Source of the DNA: Centrapalus pauciflorus | Lineage: Eukaryota; Streptophyta; Magnoliopsida; Asterales; Asteraceae | Reading direction: 5' to 3' | Assembly (NCBI GenBank): GCA_020465985.1 | Contig: JAANYP010006939.1 | Coordinates: 158,501-222,500, forward strand | DNA length: 64,000 nt | Shown here: positions 18,503 through 28,518 of the stretch, piece after piece | Position numbering within the stretch: position 1 is the first letter of the stretch | How the letters are laid out: the number at the start of each line of letters is the position of its first letter | Made by a program: the position numbers and the translations under genes | The notes under the pieces: model-generated | The model's input: the letters and a program-made list of their open reading frames with translations, nothing else | Databases searched by the model: none | Told to the model about the DNA's origin: nothing

Positions 18503-20483
18503 TGTGACGCCCTTGTTAATTAATGATATAATTGTAATCTCCAGGATCGACTAACAACCCAATGAGTATCATAATAATTGAAATTGAATACTTAAATTAG
18601 AATTAAGCACATCCACACTAAAGCAATAGAATACATGTCTACAGTGTTTAAATCTAGCTATTACATCATCATAATTGTTTTAGAAGTAGAAATCCCAGCC
18701 CAAAGCTATTACATTCAAGTACCAATAGCTACTAAGGTCTCCGGGATATTGATTTGATATGCTTAAGTGGAAGGTCCAGCTACACTTTTGCCTTTGCCTG
18801 AAAACAATGTGAGTCAACAGTAAGCTAAATGCTTAGTGAGATAACAGATTATGCATACAACAAATATTTCTTTACAAACAATGCTTAACCATGGGCAGTG
18901 TAAGCCCCATGTATGTGAATATCGGCAGTGTAAGCCTCAGTGTATGTGAAAAACCATGCAGTGCAAGCATGGGTTGGCAGTTCAATATGCTGATCGGGGA
19001 TGTGACGAACCTGATGGTATACGAGTGGGATGATCAGTCCCCGACAGTGGCCTGCTGTCAGCCCCAGTCCAGGTCGCATCAGATTATGAAGTAATGATCA
19101 TGCAGTGCAAGCATGATGTAAATAGATGCACTTTCAAATGAACGCAAGCTACATGTGTGTTACATGTCAAGTACGAATGTGCATCATAACAACAAATCAT
19201 TTCATGAGTGCCAATGAAGTATATGAACAACGTGAACATGCCATTGAATGTATAAACATGAATGTAAAAACAATAAATGTTTGAATGATAATCTGCAACT
19301 CACAGTGATTGGTTTTGTGACTTGATCCTGAATCAATGTGTGTTTTGATAACACCACAATGATCTGTAAAGTAGGTGTAATAGTGAACATGTGTCAGTAA
19401 TTGCTTAAAACTTGTATTCTGTAATTTTAAATGTAATTGGGTTCTGAATTCGGACCACATCCGAATTCGGATGGTCCGAATTGTAATTGGTCCGTATTTG
19501 GGGTGATGGTCCGAAGTTGGTTGGATCCGAATTGGGATCCGAAAACAGGTATTGTCCGAAATTGATCCTTGGTCCGAATTTGGCTATGTCCGAAATTGGT
19601 GATCCGGATTGTGAATGGTCCGAAATAGGTTGGGGTCCGAATTGGGATGGACCCGTAATAGTAATTGGTCCGAAACACTGTAGGTCCGAACTGGGTACGG
19701 ATCCGAATTCGGATGGATCCGGACCTAGTTCATACTTGGTGAAATTTCCAATATTTTCCAGATTTACGTTTTTGACCATTTTTGCATGTTTGAGTATCTA
19801 AAATTGCAGATATGAACTTAAATACACTATTTCAACTTATATCATAACACTTATGTACCAAAACAACCCATTTGTGTCCAATTTTCAGCATGTCTCGATG
19901 AACACACTCACTAAAACACACACTTAATTTCTGAAATCACACTTAGACTTCAAATCTGATTCTGAATTTTTGTATACAACAACATACATGCTCGATTTAA
20001 ACTAATCCATCATAATATATAACATGCATAAACATTTGCATCACTAATCTTAGAATTCGGTTTTCATAAAAACCGAACCAAAATATCAAAAATCCGAATT
20101 ATTGAATGATGTTTACCTTAATTTGATTCTTATAGTTGTTATAGTTCCCTAAATGCCACTTGAATCCAACTTCTTAGCCTCCAATTTAATGATCTTCAAT
20201 GCTTTTGATTTCCAATTGAAGAAGAAACCCACGGTTTCTTTTAGAGAGAGAAAAGAGAGAGAATCGTGAGAGTAGAGAGAGAGTGAGATTGGAAATTATG
20301 AGCTTTAACTCCCTTTTTATTTGTCACTTTCACTTAATTGCACAATATACCCCTCACTTTGTATTTTCTTACTTAACTAATAATATGATCATGATTTGCT
20401 TAAATTATAATAATCATCCAAAAGTACAACAATTAAGTCTTTAAAATTGTAAATTACAGATAATTGAAAATTGGGATGTTACA
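18503..20483 (-). repeat. GypB1 3' LTR, 1981 bp
   Basis: On the minus strand it runs TGTAACATCCC to GGGCGTCACA. It contains a GGTCCGAA minisatellite (about 19440-19735) and a GA tract (about 20242-20289, CT on the coding strand) downstream of an A/T-rich TATA-like stretch, a plausible core promoter. It is also rich in GCAGTGTAAGCC repeats near 18890-18970. Almost identical to 25359-27338. Confidence 0.92.
19440..19735. repeat. GGTCCGAA minisatellite in GypB LTR
   Basis: About 13 exact TCCGAA copies plus degenerate ones in roughly 295 bases, spaced about 15-25 bases, usually as GGTCCGAA or GATCCGAA. Homologous arrays occur at about 26290-26582, 35250-35480 and 42047-42290. The array lies upstream of the presumed promoter on the minus strand, so it could be an enhancer-like or silencing target; that is speculation. 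Confidence 0.8.
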
Positions 20484-20520
20484 GCATGGGCTCCACCACG
20501 CCTATACTTCGTCCGCGAAG

Positions 20521-22659
20521 TCATGCTGCGCTAAACAAACTTGGGTACTTAGTCTTCATGTCTTCTTCCGATTCCCAAGTGTGATTAGCTCCCCGATGAT
20601 GCTTCCACTTGACTAGCACCATCCTGATCTCTTTGTTCCGTAGCTTTTTGACTTTTGTCTCCAAAATGCACTCCGGTTCATCAACGAACCTTAGCCGTTC
20701 GTCAACCTTAATGTCCGAGTGATCAGTCCATGGTTCCCTCTCGGGCACCAGACTCTTTCTTAAGTATCCTACGTGGAAGACCGGGTGAACTCCTGATAAC
20801 TCTTCCGGCAAGTCCAAGTGATAGGACTGATTCCCAATTCTTTCTAGTATCTTGAAGGGTCCTATGAATCGAGGTGATAGCTTTCCTCGCTTTACGAATC
20901 TTGTAACACCTTTCATTGGGGAAACTTTTAAGTATACCCAATCGTCCTTTTGAAACTCTATCGCTTTATGACGGCGATCGTGGTAATTCTTTTGCCGATC
21001 TTGTGCCGTTTTCATGTACTGTCGAATGAGTTGGATCTTTTCGTTCGTTTCTTGCAACAACGCTGGTCCGGCGATAGGAGTTTCTCCTGTTTCCCTCCAA
21101 CAGGTTGGAGTCCTACACTTTCTGCCATACAGGAACTCGAACGGTGCCATCTTGATAGTGGAATGGTAACTATTGTTGTAGGAGAATTCAACCAATGGGA
21201 GGTGATCGTCCCAGTTACCACCCAAATCCATGACACAGGCTCTGAGCATGTCTTCGAGAGTTAAAATTGTTCTTTCACTTTGACCATCAGATTGGGGTCT
21301 ATAGGCAGTACTCATTGCGATACGAGTACCAAGACCGTTTTGTAAAGCAGCCCAGAAATTGGAAGTGAATCTACTATCTCGGTCAGAGACAATAGAGTTA
21401 GGCACACCATGCCTAATGACAATTTCGTTAACGTAGATATGGGCAAGACGGTCCAGTGAATAGGTTTCCCGAATGGGAATGAAGTGAGCAGATTTTGTTA
21501 ATCGATCAACAATGACCCAAATGGCATCATGTTGACGACGCGTCTTGGGCAGCTTCGTTATAAAGTCCATAGTAATATGGTCCCACTTCCATTCAGGGAT
21601 AGCAAGAGGTTGCATACTACCATAGGGTTGTTGGTGCTCGGCTTTGACTAGACGACATGTTCTGCACCTTTCAACATACTGACCGACATCTCTTTTCAAT
21701 CCTGGCCACCAGAAGTCGGCTTTTAAGTCGTTGTACATTTTTGTGCTACCAGGATGAATTGAGAATTTGGATTGGTGAGCTTCTTCAAGTATCACTTCCC
21801 GCATGTTCCCGAACTTAGGAACCCAAACTCTACCGTAAACTCCTTTCAGTCCAGTTCCATCGTCTTGCATTAATGGCAACTGAATCCTGACATTTTCGTC
21901 TTTTACATTCTCCTCCTTTAAGGCCTGCAACTGAGCAGCCCTTACATCGTCTATGATAGTGGACGTCAGTATTGTGGAAGTCAAGGCATAGCAGTATGCC
22001 TTGCAGTACACTTTCCTGCTTAGGGCATCGGCCACTACGTTGGCCTTCCCTGGATGATAGAGAATCTCACAGTCGTAATCTTTTATCAGCTCCATTGACC
22101 TTCTTTGCCTCATATTCAAGTCCTTCTGACTGAATATATACTTTAAACTCTTGTGATCGGTGTAGAGCTGACACTTGGTTCCGTACAAATAGTGTCTCCA
22201 TAACTTGAGAGCGAAAGTCACAGCAGTTAGCTCTAGATCATGAGTAGAGTAGTCTTTCTCATGCGGTTTGAGTTGTCTAGAAGCATAAGCTATGACGTTT
22301 CCTCTTTGCATTAGTACAGCACCCAGACCCGTGCCTGATGCATCTGTATAGACAACAAAGTCTTCGTTCCCTTCAGGCAGGGCTAACACTGGTGCTTCAC
22401 TTAGCAGATTCTTCAAGTTGTCAAAGGCCGTTTGTTGTTCTTCTTTCCAAAAGAAGGTCGTGTTCTTGCGAGTAAGCTTAGTGAGAGGAACGGCGATTTT
22501 GGAGAAGTCTTTGATGAATCGGCGGTAGTAACCAGCCAATCCCAGAAAACTCCTAATCTCTGAGGCGTTGCGGGGTGATTCCCAGTTCTGGATAGCTTCG
22601 ATCTTTGCAGGATCAACAGCAATCCCAGCACCAGATATCACGTGCCCCAAGAATTGGAT
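20521..22659 (-). CDS. GypB1 pol exon 2: RT end, RNase H, integrase, chromodomain-like tail
   Basis: About 712 codons open from the presumed 3' splice site (IQFLGHVISGAG) to the stop at 20521. Domains in order are RT end and connection (SFLGLAGYYRRFI), RNase H (DFVVYTDASGTGLGAVL, Glu in THDLELTAV, HPGKANVVADALSR), the integrase HHCC zinc finger (HPGSTKMYND, CRTCRLVK), catalytic Asp in TMDFITKLP, Asp in VSDRDSRF, Glu in QSDGQSERT, a GPF motif (RFIGPFKILERIG), and a chromodomain-like end (VLVKWKHHRGANHTWE). All integrase residues are intact. A polypurine stretch (GGTGGAGCCC) precedes the LTR at 20484. Confidence 0.92.
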   Translation of the reverse strand: MQFLGHVISGAGIAVDPAKIEAIQNWESPRNASEIRSFLGLAGYYRRFIKDFSKIAVPLTKLTRKNTTFFWKEEQQTAFDNLKNLLSEAPVLALPEGNEDFVVYTDASGTGLGAVLMQRGNVIAYASRQLKPHEKDYSTHDLELTAVTFALKLWRHYLYGTKCQLYTDHKSLKYIFSQKDLNMRQRRSMELIKDYDCEILYHPGKANVVADALSRKVYCKAYCYALTSTILTSTIIDDVRAAQLQALKEENVKDENVRIQLPLMQDDGTGLKGVYGRVWVPKFGNMREVILEEAHQSKFSIHPGSTKMYNDLKADFWWPGLKRDVGQYVERCRTCRLVKAEHQQPYGSMQPLAIPEWKWDHITMDFITKLPKTRRQHDAIWVIVDRLTKSAHFIPIRETYSLDRLAHIYVNEIVIRHGVPNSIVSDRDSRFTSNFWAALQNGLGTRIAMSTAYRPQSDGQSERTILTLEDMLRACVMDLGGNWDDHLPLVEFSYNNSYHSTIKMAPFEFLYGRKCRTPTCWRETGETPIAGPALLQETNEKIQLIRQYMKTAQDRQKNYHDRRHKAIEFQKDDWVYLKVSPMKGVTRFVKRGKLSPRFIGPFKILERIGNQSYHLDLPEELSGVHPVFHVGYLRKSLVPEREPWTDHSDIKVDERLRFVDEPECILETKVKKLRNKEIRMVLVKWKHHRGANHTWESEEDMKTKYPSLFSAA

Positions 22660-22748
22660 CTGAATTGAATATTGAGTAAGTACAAGTTAACAAAGGGTTT
22701 ATGATTGAGTATAAAGATCATGAAATTGTTTCGAATGTTGAGACGTAC
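22660..22748 (-). other. Putative 89-nt spliceosomal intron in GypB1 RT
   Basis: On the minus strand the 5' end reads CAG|GTACGT and the 3' end TTCAATTCAG|AT. Splicing joins WLRQ to IQFLGHVI, which is exactly the uninterrupted sequence in GypA1 (WLQQ IQFLGHVIS). The length is not a multiple of three, so reading through ends at a TGA 13 codons into exon 2. The sequence is AT-rich with a branch-like ACTTACTCAAT near the 3' end. The same insert, of identical length, is in GypB2 with seven differences, all in the middle. No transcript evidence is available here. Confidence 0.75.
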
Positions 22749-23827
22749 CTGCCTCAACCAAAATTCACACTTAGAGAATTTGGCATAAAGTCGCTCTTTG
22801 CGTAGCAACTCTAGTAATTCTCTCAGATGTGCTGCATGATCCTCTTCGGTCTTTGAATAGATGAGGATGTCATCGATGAACACGATGACCGATTTGTCGA
22901 GCATTGGCCGGCAGACTCGATTCATGAGATCCATGAAAGCAGCCGGCGCATTTGTGAGACCAAACGGCATTACCAGAAACTCGTAGTGTCCGTAACGAGT
23001 TCTGAAAGCCGTTTTGGAATGTCATCAGGGTGTACTTTGAGTTGGTGATAACCCGAACGAAGATCAATCTTCGAGAAGTAGCTTGCGCCTTGTAACTGGT
23101 CGAAGAGATCATCAATCCGGGGCAACGGGTATTTGTTCTTGATTGTGACTTTATTGAGTTCTCGATAGTCGATGCACATTCGCAATGTGCCATCTTTCTT
23201 CTTAACGAACAACACAGGAGCGCCCCATGGAGAAGAACTTGGGCGTATGAAACCCTTATCGAGCAGCTCCTGTAATTGCTTCATCATTTCCTGCATTTCA
23301 GCAGGGGCTAATCGGTACGGAGCCTTTGCTATTGGAGCAGCTCCAGGAATGAGGTCAATGCGGAATTCCACTTGGCGATCAGGTGGCAATCCCGAGATAT
23401 CTTCTGGAAAGACATCTGGAAATTCAGAAACGACGGAAACGGTAGAAGGAGATTGAACTTCAGCCTTTGCATCGACAGCGTAGGCTAAGTAAGCTGAACA
23501 ACCCTTGGCAACGTGCTTTCGGGCTTTTGCAATTGAAATAAGGCATAAGTCGCCTTTGTGTCTGTCACCATAAATGCATATGTCTCGGCCCTCAGGAGTG
23601 GTAATCTTTATCATTCTTTTCTTGCAAACGATTTGGGCCTCATTGTGAACCAACCAATCCATACCTACTATTACATCAAACTCCCCGAACTCCATAGGGA
23701 TCAGATCTATATTGAATACTACGTCTTCTACCAATAACGTACAATTCCTATACACTTTGTCTGCTTTTACTAACATATTGCTAGCAGTTTCTATGTCAAG
23801 TACAAATTGTAGTTTCGAAGTAGGCAT
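22749..23827 (-). pseudogene. GypB1 protease end and reverse transcriptase exon 1
   Basis: From MPTSKLQF after the protease active site, through FGEFDVIVGMDWL, FPEDISGLPP, FIRPSSSPWGAPVLF, MCIDYRELNKVTIKNKYPLPRIDDLFDQL and FSKIDLRSGYHQL. A one-base deletion near 23012 moves the reading into the frame carrying LTNAPAAFMDLMNRV, the FIDDILIYS active site and KFSKCEFWLRQ, which ends at the 5' splice site. Without the shift this is an ordinary gypsy RT palm with both catalytic Asp of FIDD present. Confidence 0.88.
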
Positions 23828-24220
23828 GTTAAATTGACGAGCAAATGTAGTGGAGACAAACGAACGATTTGCTCAAGAGTCAAACAATACACGTGCAGGA
23901 ATGGAATTAACATAGAACGTACCAGTGACCACCTCCGGGTCATCCTTTGCTTCTTCAGCTGTGATTTGGAATGCCCTTGTTGGAGCCCTTTGAGATTGAT
24001 CCCTGCGAGCCGTGGAAGCTACAGAAGATCTTGCTGTTGATTGTGGAGCATTCTGATCTCTGGGGGTTTCGGGCAGTCCCTTGAGAAATGGCCAAGTCTG
24101 TGGCAGTTGTAGCACGCATCGTCCTTTCGAGGACAATGTTCCCAATGATGGCCCTTCTGCCCACAGCAGAAGCAATACATGTCTTGAGCTTTGCACTCCC
24201 CAGAGTGCGCCTTTCTGCAT
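23828..24220 (-). pseudogene. GypB1 protease N-terminus with nonsense in the active site
   Basis: The frame carries AFQITAEEAKDDPEVV, VNSIPARVLFDS and then TGA at 23873-23875. GypB2 reads LFDSGANRSF here, so the Gly of the D-S-G catalytic triad has become a stop (GGA to TGA). The region is one frame away from gag because of a one-base loss near 24060; GypB2 reads CPKPPRDQNAP at that point, confirming the loss. Confidence 0.85.
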
Positions 24221-25155
24221 CGTCTGCAGTCTCTCATTTCAGAACTGGCCGAAAAGGCCCTTCCCTTTTTGGGTGATGATGATTGTTGATGAGATTGGGG
24301 AGAGAATCGGGAGGATCCAGACTCCCGCTGCCTTTTTGGCGGCGACGGTTGAGTCGGTGTTGCGGCGGCTGAACCAATGACATATCCGGATAACAGGACA
24401 ATCTGCTCCACATTCCGAGCAGCCTCGAGTAATCCAGCAAACGTTGTATACCGAACCCCACTCATGGTTCGGCGTATCTCATAGTCTAGACCGTCCTCAA
24501 ACCGGGCTATCTTTCTTTCTTCCGTGTCAACTTGATGTGGTGCAAACAAACTTAAGCGGGTGAACTCAACGACATATTGTGTAACCGTTTTCGTTCCTTG
24601 AGTCAGATTCAGGAACTTCGCCTCTAGACGGCGCTTCTCATCAGTAGGACAGTATTGCTGGGAGAATACTTCCTTGAACTCGTTCCTAGACATGTGTGAC
24701 ACTACCTCCATCGTCAGCACATGTGTCATGGCATCCCACCACATAACAGCGTCCCTTGCAAACATAGCGGTTGCAAAGCGGACCATGTCTTTATCAGCAC
24801 AGTCGCTGATTCTGAAAGTTCTTTCCGTGGTGGTGATCCATTCCAATGCAGTAACGGCGTCTCCAGTCCCATCAAAAGTAACCGCTCCGTTACTTTTGAA
24901 GTCCTTAAATCTGCAACCCCTTGATCGGTTAGAAGACCCAGTATCTTGTCTTTCCTCTTGGTCATCCTGTTGTTGTTCCTTGTTCTTTCGTTTGTCAGCC
25001 TTTCGTTTTGCCTCGGCCTCATCTCTGGCCCTTAACTGATCAGCAAATGACTGAGCCTGCTCAGCCATTCGTTTGGATTGTAGCTCATTGTTTTGTTCCA
25101 TGAGAGCTTGCATCATCTGGAACATTTGCTGAGGAGTCATATCGTCTCCTGACAT
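24019..25155 (-). CDS. GypB1 Gag
   Basis: 378 codons from MSGDDMTPQQM. A charged coiled-coil-like N terminus is followed by the retrotransposon Gag domain (ALEWITTTERTFRIS, DAVMWWDAM, FKEVFSQQYCP, EAKFLNLTQGTKTVTQY, RLSLFAPHQVDTEE), a Pro/Ser/Arg-rich linker, and several Cys-His motifs, including CFCCGQKGHHWEHC and CYNCHRLGHFSRDC. The normal fusion to PR is lost by the frameshift near 24060, so the ORF ends with an abnormal tail (EIRMLHNQQQDLL). Gag assembles the particle and binds RNA through the knuckles. Confidence 0.9.
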   Translation of the reverse strand: MSGDDMTPQQMFQMMQALMEQNNELQSKRMAEQAQSFADQLRARDEAEAKRKADKRKNKEQQQDDQEERQDTGSSNRSRGCRFKDFKSNGAVTFDGTGDAVTALEWITTTERTFRISDCADKDMVRFATAMFARDAVMWWDAMTHVLTMEVVSHMSRNEFKEVFSQQYCPTDEKRRLEAKFLNLTQGTKTVTQYVVEFTRLSLFAPHQVDTEERKIARFEDGLDYEIRRTMSGVRYTTFAGLLEAARNVEQIVLLSGYVIGSAAATPTQPSPPKRQRESGSSRFSPQSHQQSSSPKKGRAFSASSEMRDCRRCRKAHSGECKAQDMYCFCCGQKGHHWEHCPRKDDACYNCHRLGHFSRDCPKPPEIRMLHNQQQDLL

Positions 25156-25343
25156 GTTCTGAAATATAACAACTTATATTTAGAACATTTATTTGTAAGT
25201 CCTAAGTGTACAGTTTCCCTTTGTGTTTCCCCGTGTGCATGTCAATCCTATCTTAGTTCAGATCATTACTTAGAAGTTCATTCTAATATCATAACCTAAG
25301 TTTGAGTCCAAGTCCTCGCGGACACTTGAAACCTCAAACTAAT
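25156..25343. other. GypB1 leader
   Basis: About 190 bases between the Gag start and the primer site, with no coding signal. It matches the GypB2 leader at 40902-41091. Confidence 0.7.
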
Positions 25344-25355
25344 GCTCTGATACCA
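25344..25355 (-). other. GypB1 primer binding site (tRNA-iMet)
   Basis: TGGTATCAGAGC on the minus strand, three bases inside the 5' LTR end at 25359. Confidence 0.9.
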
Positions 25356-25358
25356 AAC

Positions 25359-27338
25359 TGTGACGCCCTTGTTAATTAATGATATAATTGTAATCTCCAG
25401 GATCGACTAACAACCCAATGAGTATCATAATAATTGAAATTGAATACTTAAATTAGAATTAAGCACATCCACACTAAAGCAATAGAATACATGTCTACAG
25501 TGTTTAAATCTAGCTATTACATCATCATAATTGTTTTAGAAGTAGAAATCCCAGCCCAAAGCTATTACATTCAAGTACCAATAGCTACTAAGGTCTCCGG
25601 GATATTGATTTGATATGCTTAAGTGGAAGGTCCAGCTACACTTTTGCCTTTGCCTGAAAACAATGTGAGTCAACAGTAAGCTAAATGCTTAGTGAGATAA
25701 CAGATTATGCATACAACAAATATTTCTTTACAAACAATGCTTAACCATGGGCAGTGTAAGCCCCATGTATGTGAATATCGGCAGTGTAAGCCTCAGTGTA
25801 TGTGAAAAACCATGCAGTGCAAGCATGGGTTGGCAGTTCAATATGCTGATCGGGGATGTGCCGAACCTGATGGGATACGAGTGGGATGATCAGTCCCCGA
25901 CAGTGGCCTGCTGTCAGCCCCAGTCCAGGTCGCATCAGAGTGTGAAGTAATGATCATGCAGTGCAAGCATGATGTAAATAGATGCACTTTCAAATGAACG
26001 CAAGCTACATGTGTGTTACATGTCAAGTACGAATGTGCATCATAACAACAAATCATTTCATGAGTGCCAATGAAGTATATGAACAACGTGAACATGCCAT
26101 TGAATGTATAAACATGAATGTAAAAACAATAAATGTTCGAATGATAATCTGCAACTCACAGTGATTGGTTTTGTGACTTGATCCTGAATCAATGTGTGTT
26201 TTGATAACACCACAATGATCTGTAAAGTAGGTGTAATAGTGAACATGTGTCAGTAATTGCTTAAAACTTGTATTCTGTAATTTTAAATGTAATTGGGTTC
26301 TGAATTCGGACCACATCCGAATTCGGATGGTCCGAATTGTAATTGGTCCGATTTGGGGTGATGGTCCGAAGTTGGTTGGATCCGAATTGGGATCCGAAAA
26401 CAGGTATTGTCCGAAATTGATCCTTGGTCCGAATTTGGCTATGTCCGAAATTGGTGATCCGGATTGTGAATGGTCCGAAATAGGTTGGGGTCCGAATTGG
26501 GATGGACCCGTAATAGTAATTGGTCCGAAACACTGTAGGTCCGAACTGGGTACGGATCCGAATTCGGATGGATCCGGACCGAGTTCATACTTGGTGAAAT
26601 TTCCAATATTTTCCAGATTTACGTTTTTGACCATTTTTGCATGTTTGAGTATCTAAAATTGCAGATATGAACTTAAATACACTATTTCAACTTATATCAT
26701 AACACTTATGTACCAAAACAACCCATTTGTGTCCAATTTTCAGCATGTCTCGATGAACACACACACTAAAACACACACTTAATTTCTGAAATCACACTTA
26801 GACTTCAAATCTGATTCTGAATTTTTGTATACAACAACATACATGCTCGATTTAAACTAATCCATCATAATATATAACATGCATAAACATTTGCATCACT
26901 AATCTTAGAATTCGGTTTTCATAAAAACCGAACCAAAATATCAAAAATCCGAATTATTGAATGATGTTTACCTTAATTTGATTCTTGTAGTTGTTATAGT
27001 TCCCTAAATGCCACTTGAATCCAACTTCTTAGCCTCCAATTTAATGATCTTCAATGCTTTTGATTTCCAATTGAAGAAGAAACCCACGGTTTCTTTTAGA
27101 GAGAGAAAAGAGAGAGAATCGTGAGAGTAGAGAGAGAGTGAGATTGGAAATTATGAGCTTTAACTCCCTTTTTATTTGTCACTTTCACTTAATTGCTCAA
27201 TATACCCCTCACTTTGTATTTTCTTACTTAACTAATAATATGATCATGATTTGCTTAAATTATAATAATCATCCAAAAGTACAACAATTAAGTCTTTAAA
27301 ATTGTAAATTACAGATAATTGAAAATTGGGATGTTACA
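25359..27338 (-). repeat. GypB1 5' LTR, 1980 bp
   Basis: Pair of 18503-20483. It has the same minisatellite (about 26290-26582) and GA tract (about 27098-27146). It is followed by the CTCAC duplication and then the rest of the GypA1 LTR. Confidence 0.92.
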
Positions 27339-28481
27339 CTCACAGTGGGTGCGTAAATAAAACTTCAATATTATTTCTCTTTGGGCTTTCAACCGGATCC
27401 ACCAAGTACCCCACTGTGGGTTAAACAACACCACAAGGGACCTGATAAATTAGTTGCAACAATACCTCGAGTCAAAAACCGTTTAAATCCATAAGACCAA
27501 GTTTTGTAAGTTTTGCAATATTTTTCCCCCATTTCGGGTCCATGTCTAAATTCGACCCATAACTAAGTTTGAACCCATCTCAAGTTCACACCTTATCCTT
27601 TGAATAACTCTTGTCATTTTATGTGTTTTTTTTATGGGTTTCATTCAAAATATTCGAGTTTAGAGAGTGGGTTTTCATTTCTAGGTATTAAATTCGAATC
27701 CATGGGGATAAATTCGAATCCCATTCGAATTTATGGGTTAGATTCGAACCCTTGTTCAAATTTGATGATTAAACTCGAGATTAACATGTTAAACTCGAAT
27801 CTAGTACCAAAATCGAGTTTGTTCTTGCATTTCGACTATGTTCTTGGTATTTTCGAGTTTGTTCATCTTACAACTTTAAAACATGCATTTCTAAGCCTAA
27901 AATCACCGATATATCATGTATTGAGCCTAATTTCGTTTCTATTATACATATACTATCATATTCTTGCAAGATTTCAAGCAAAACTATCTCCAAATCACAT
28001 AAAAATGGCAGATTCGAATCTAGGTTCTTCAAAACCGAAATAAACAAACTTAAAAGGGTCGATTCTTACCTCAATCCGTACGAAATCAAGAATCCAACTG
28101 CAGATTGTTGTAGTACTCCTCGAGATCTTTCCAATGACGTATAAATCTCGATAATCGACCGGTCGGTTTGTGAGATATCGTAGAGAGAAGTAGAGAGAAT
28201 TCTAGAGAGAGAAAGTGTAGAGAGAGAGAGTGACTATAGAAAATGAAAGGCTTTAGCCTTTTATTCCCATTTTCATCACTTTGCACATTTCACCCCTCAA
28301 CTTAACCGGTTCCATAATTCATAATATTCCTTAATAATAATTCCGAGTTCAAATTTTCTTAAAATAACAACAAACTTTCTAAATATCTCAAATACATAAT
28401 AGTTGCTCATAATTCAACTTAATTGTAAATTTTCCACTTAATATAGATCCGAATTACAGAAATTGATTCGAGGATGTTACA
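27339..28481 (-). repeat. GypA1 3' LTR, proximal part
   Basis: Starts with the second CTCAC (27339-27343) and continues the LTR begun at 17724; the other LTR copy reads straight through CTCACAGTGGG at about 44345. It ends GATGTTACA at 28481. It contains TCGAAT/CTCGAA motif runs (27645-27860) and a GA tract (28180-28234). Compared with 43571-45542 it lacks about 42 bases near 28312 and 12 bases near 27805. A plus-strand ORF at 27600-28043 is only LTR sequence. Confidence 0.85.
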
Positions 28482-28518
28482 ACATGGGCTCCACCACGCT
28501 CTAACTTCGTCATCGAAG

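Larger units (their letters stand above)
18503..27338 (-). mobile_element. GypB1, Ty3/gypsy chromovirus-like element, 8836 bp
   Basis: A complete-length element with target duplication CTCAC (18498-18502 and 27339-27343), LTRs of 1981 and 1980 bp, tRNA-iMet primer site, gag, PR, RT with an 89-nt intron-like insertion, RNase H, INT and a chromodomain-like tail. I count about ten differences between the LTRs, so this is a recent insertion. Pol is nevertheless broken: a one-base loss near 24060, a TGA in the protease active site at 23873-23875, and a one-base loss near 23012. It sits in the GypA1 3' LTR. Confidence 0.92.

Noticed and set aside
19440..19735. CRISPR-like regularly spaced repeat
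   Set aside because: Units are degenerate 6-8-mers with no true spacers, inside a plant LTR.
22660..22748. Alternative view that the 89-nt insert is a simple frameshifting insertion
   Set aside because: Two diverged copies share it with identical splice-type ends, and exact removal restores the frame in both; a random insertion would not predict that. Transcript proof is still lacking.
25344..25355. tRNA-Met-like 12-mers at seven places
   Set aside because: They are primer binding sites next to LTRs, not tRNA genes; no cloverleaf around them.
27600..28043. 147-codon plus-strand ORF, repeated as 151 codons at 44606-45061
   Set aside because: Both lie in the two LTRs of one element (GypA1), so conservation is expected; the homologous LTR at 30993 breaks it, and there is no recognisable domain.
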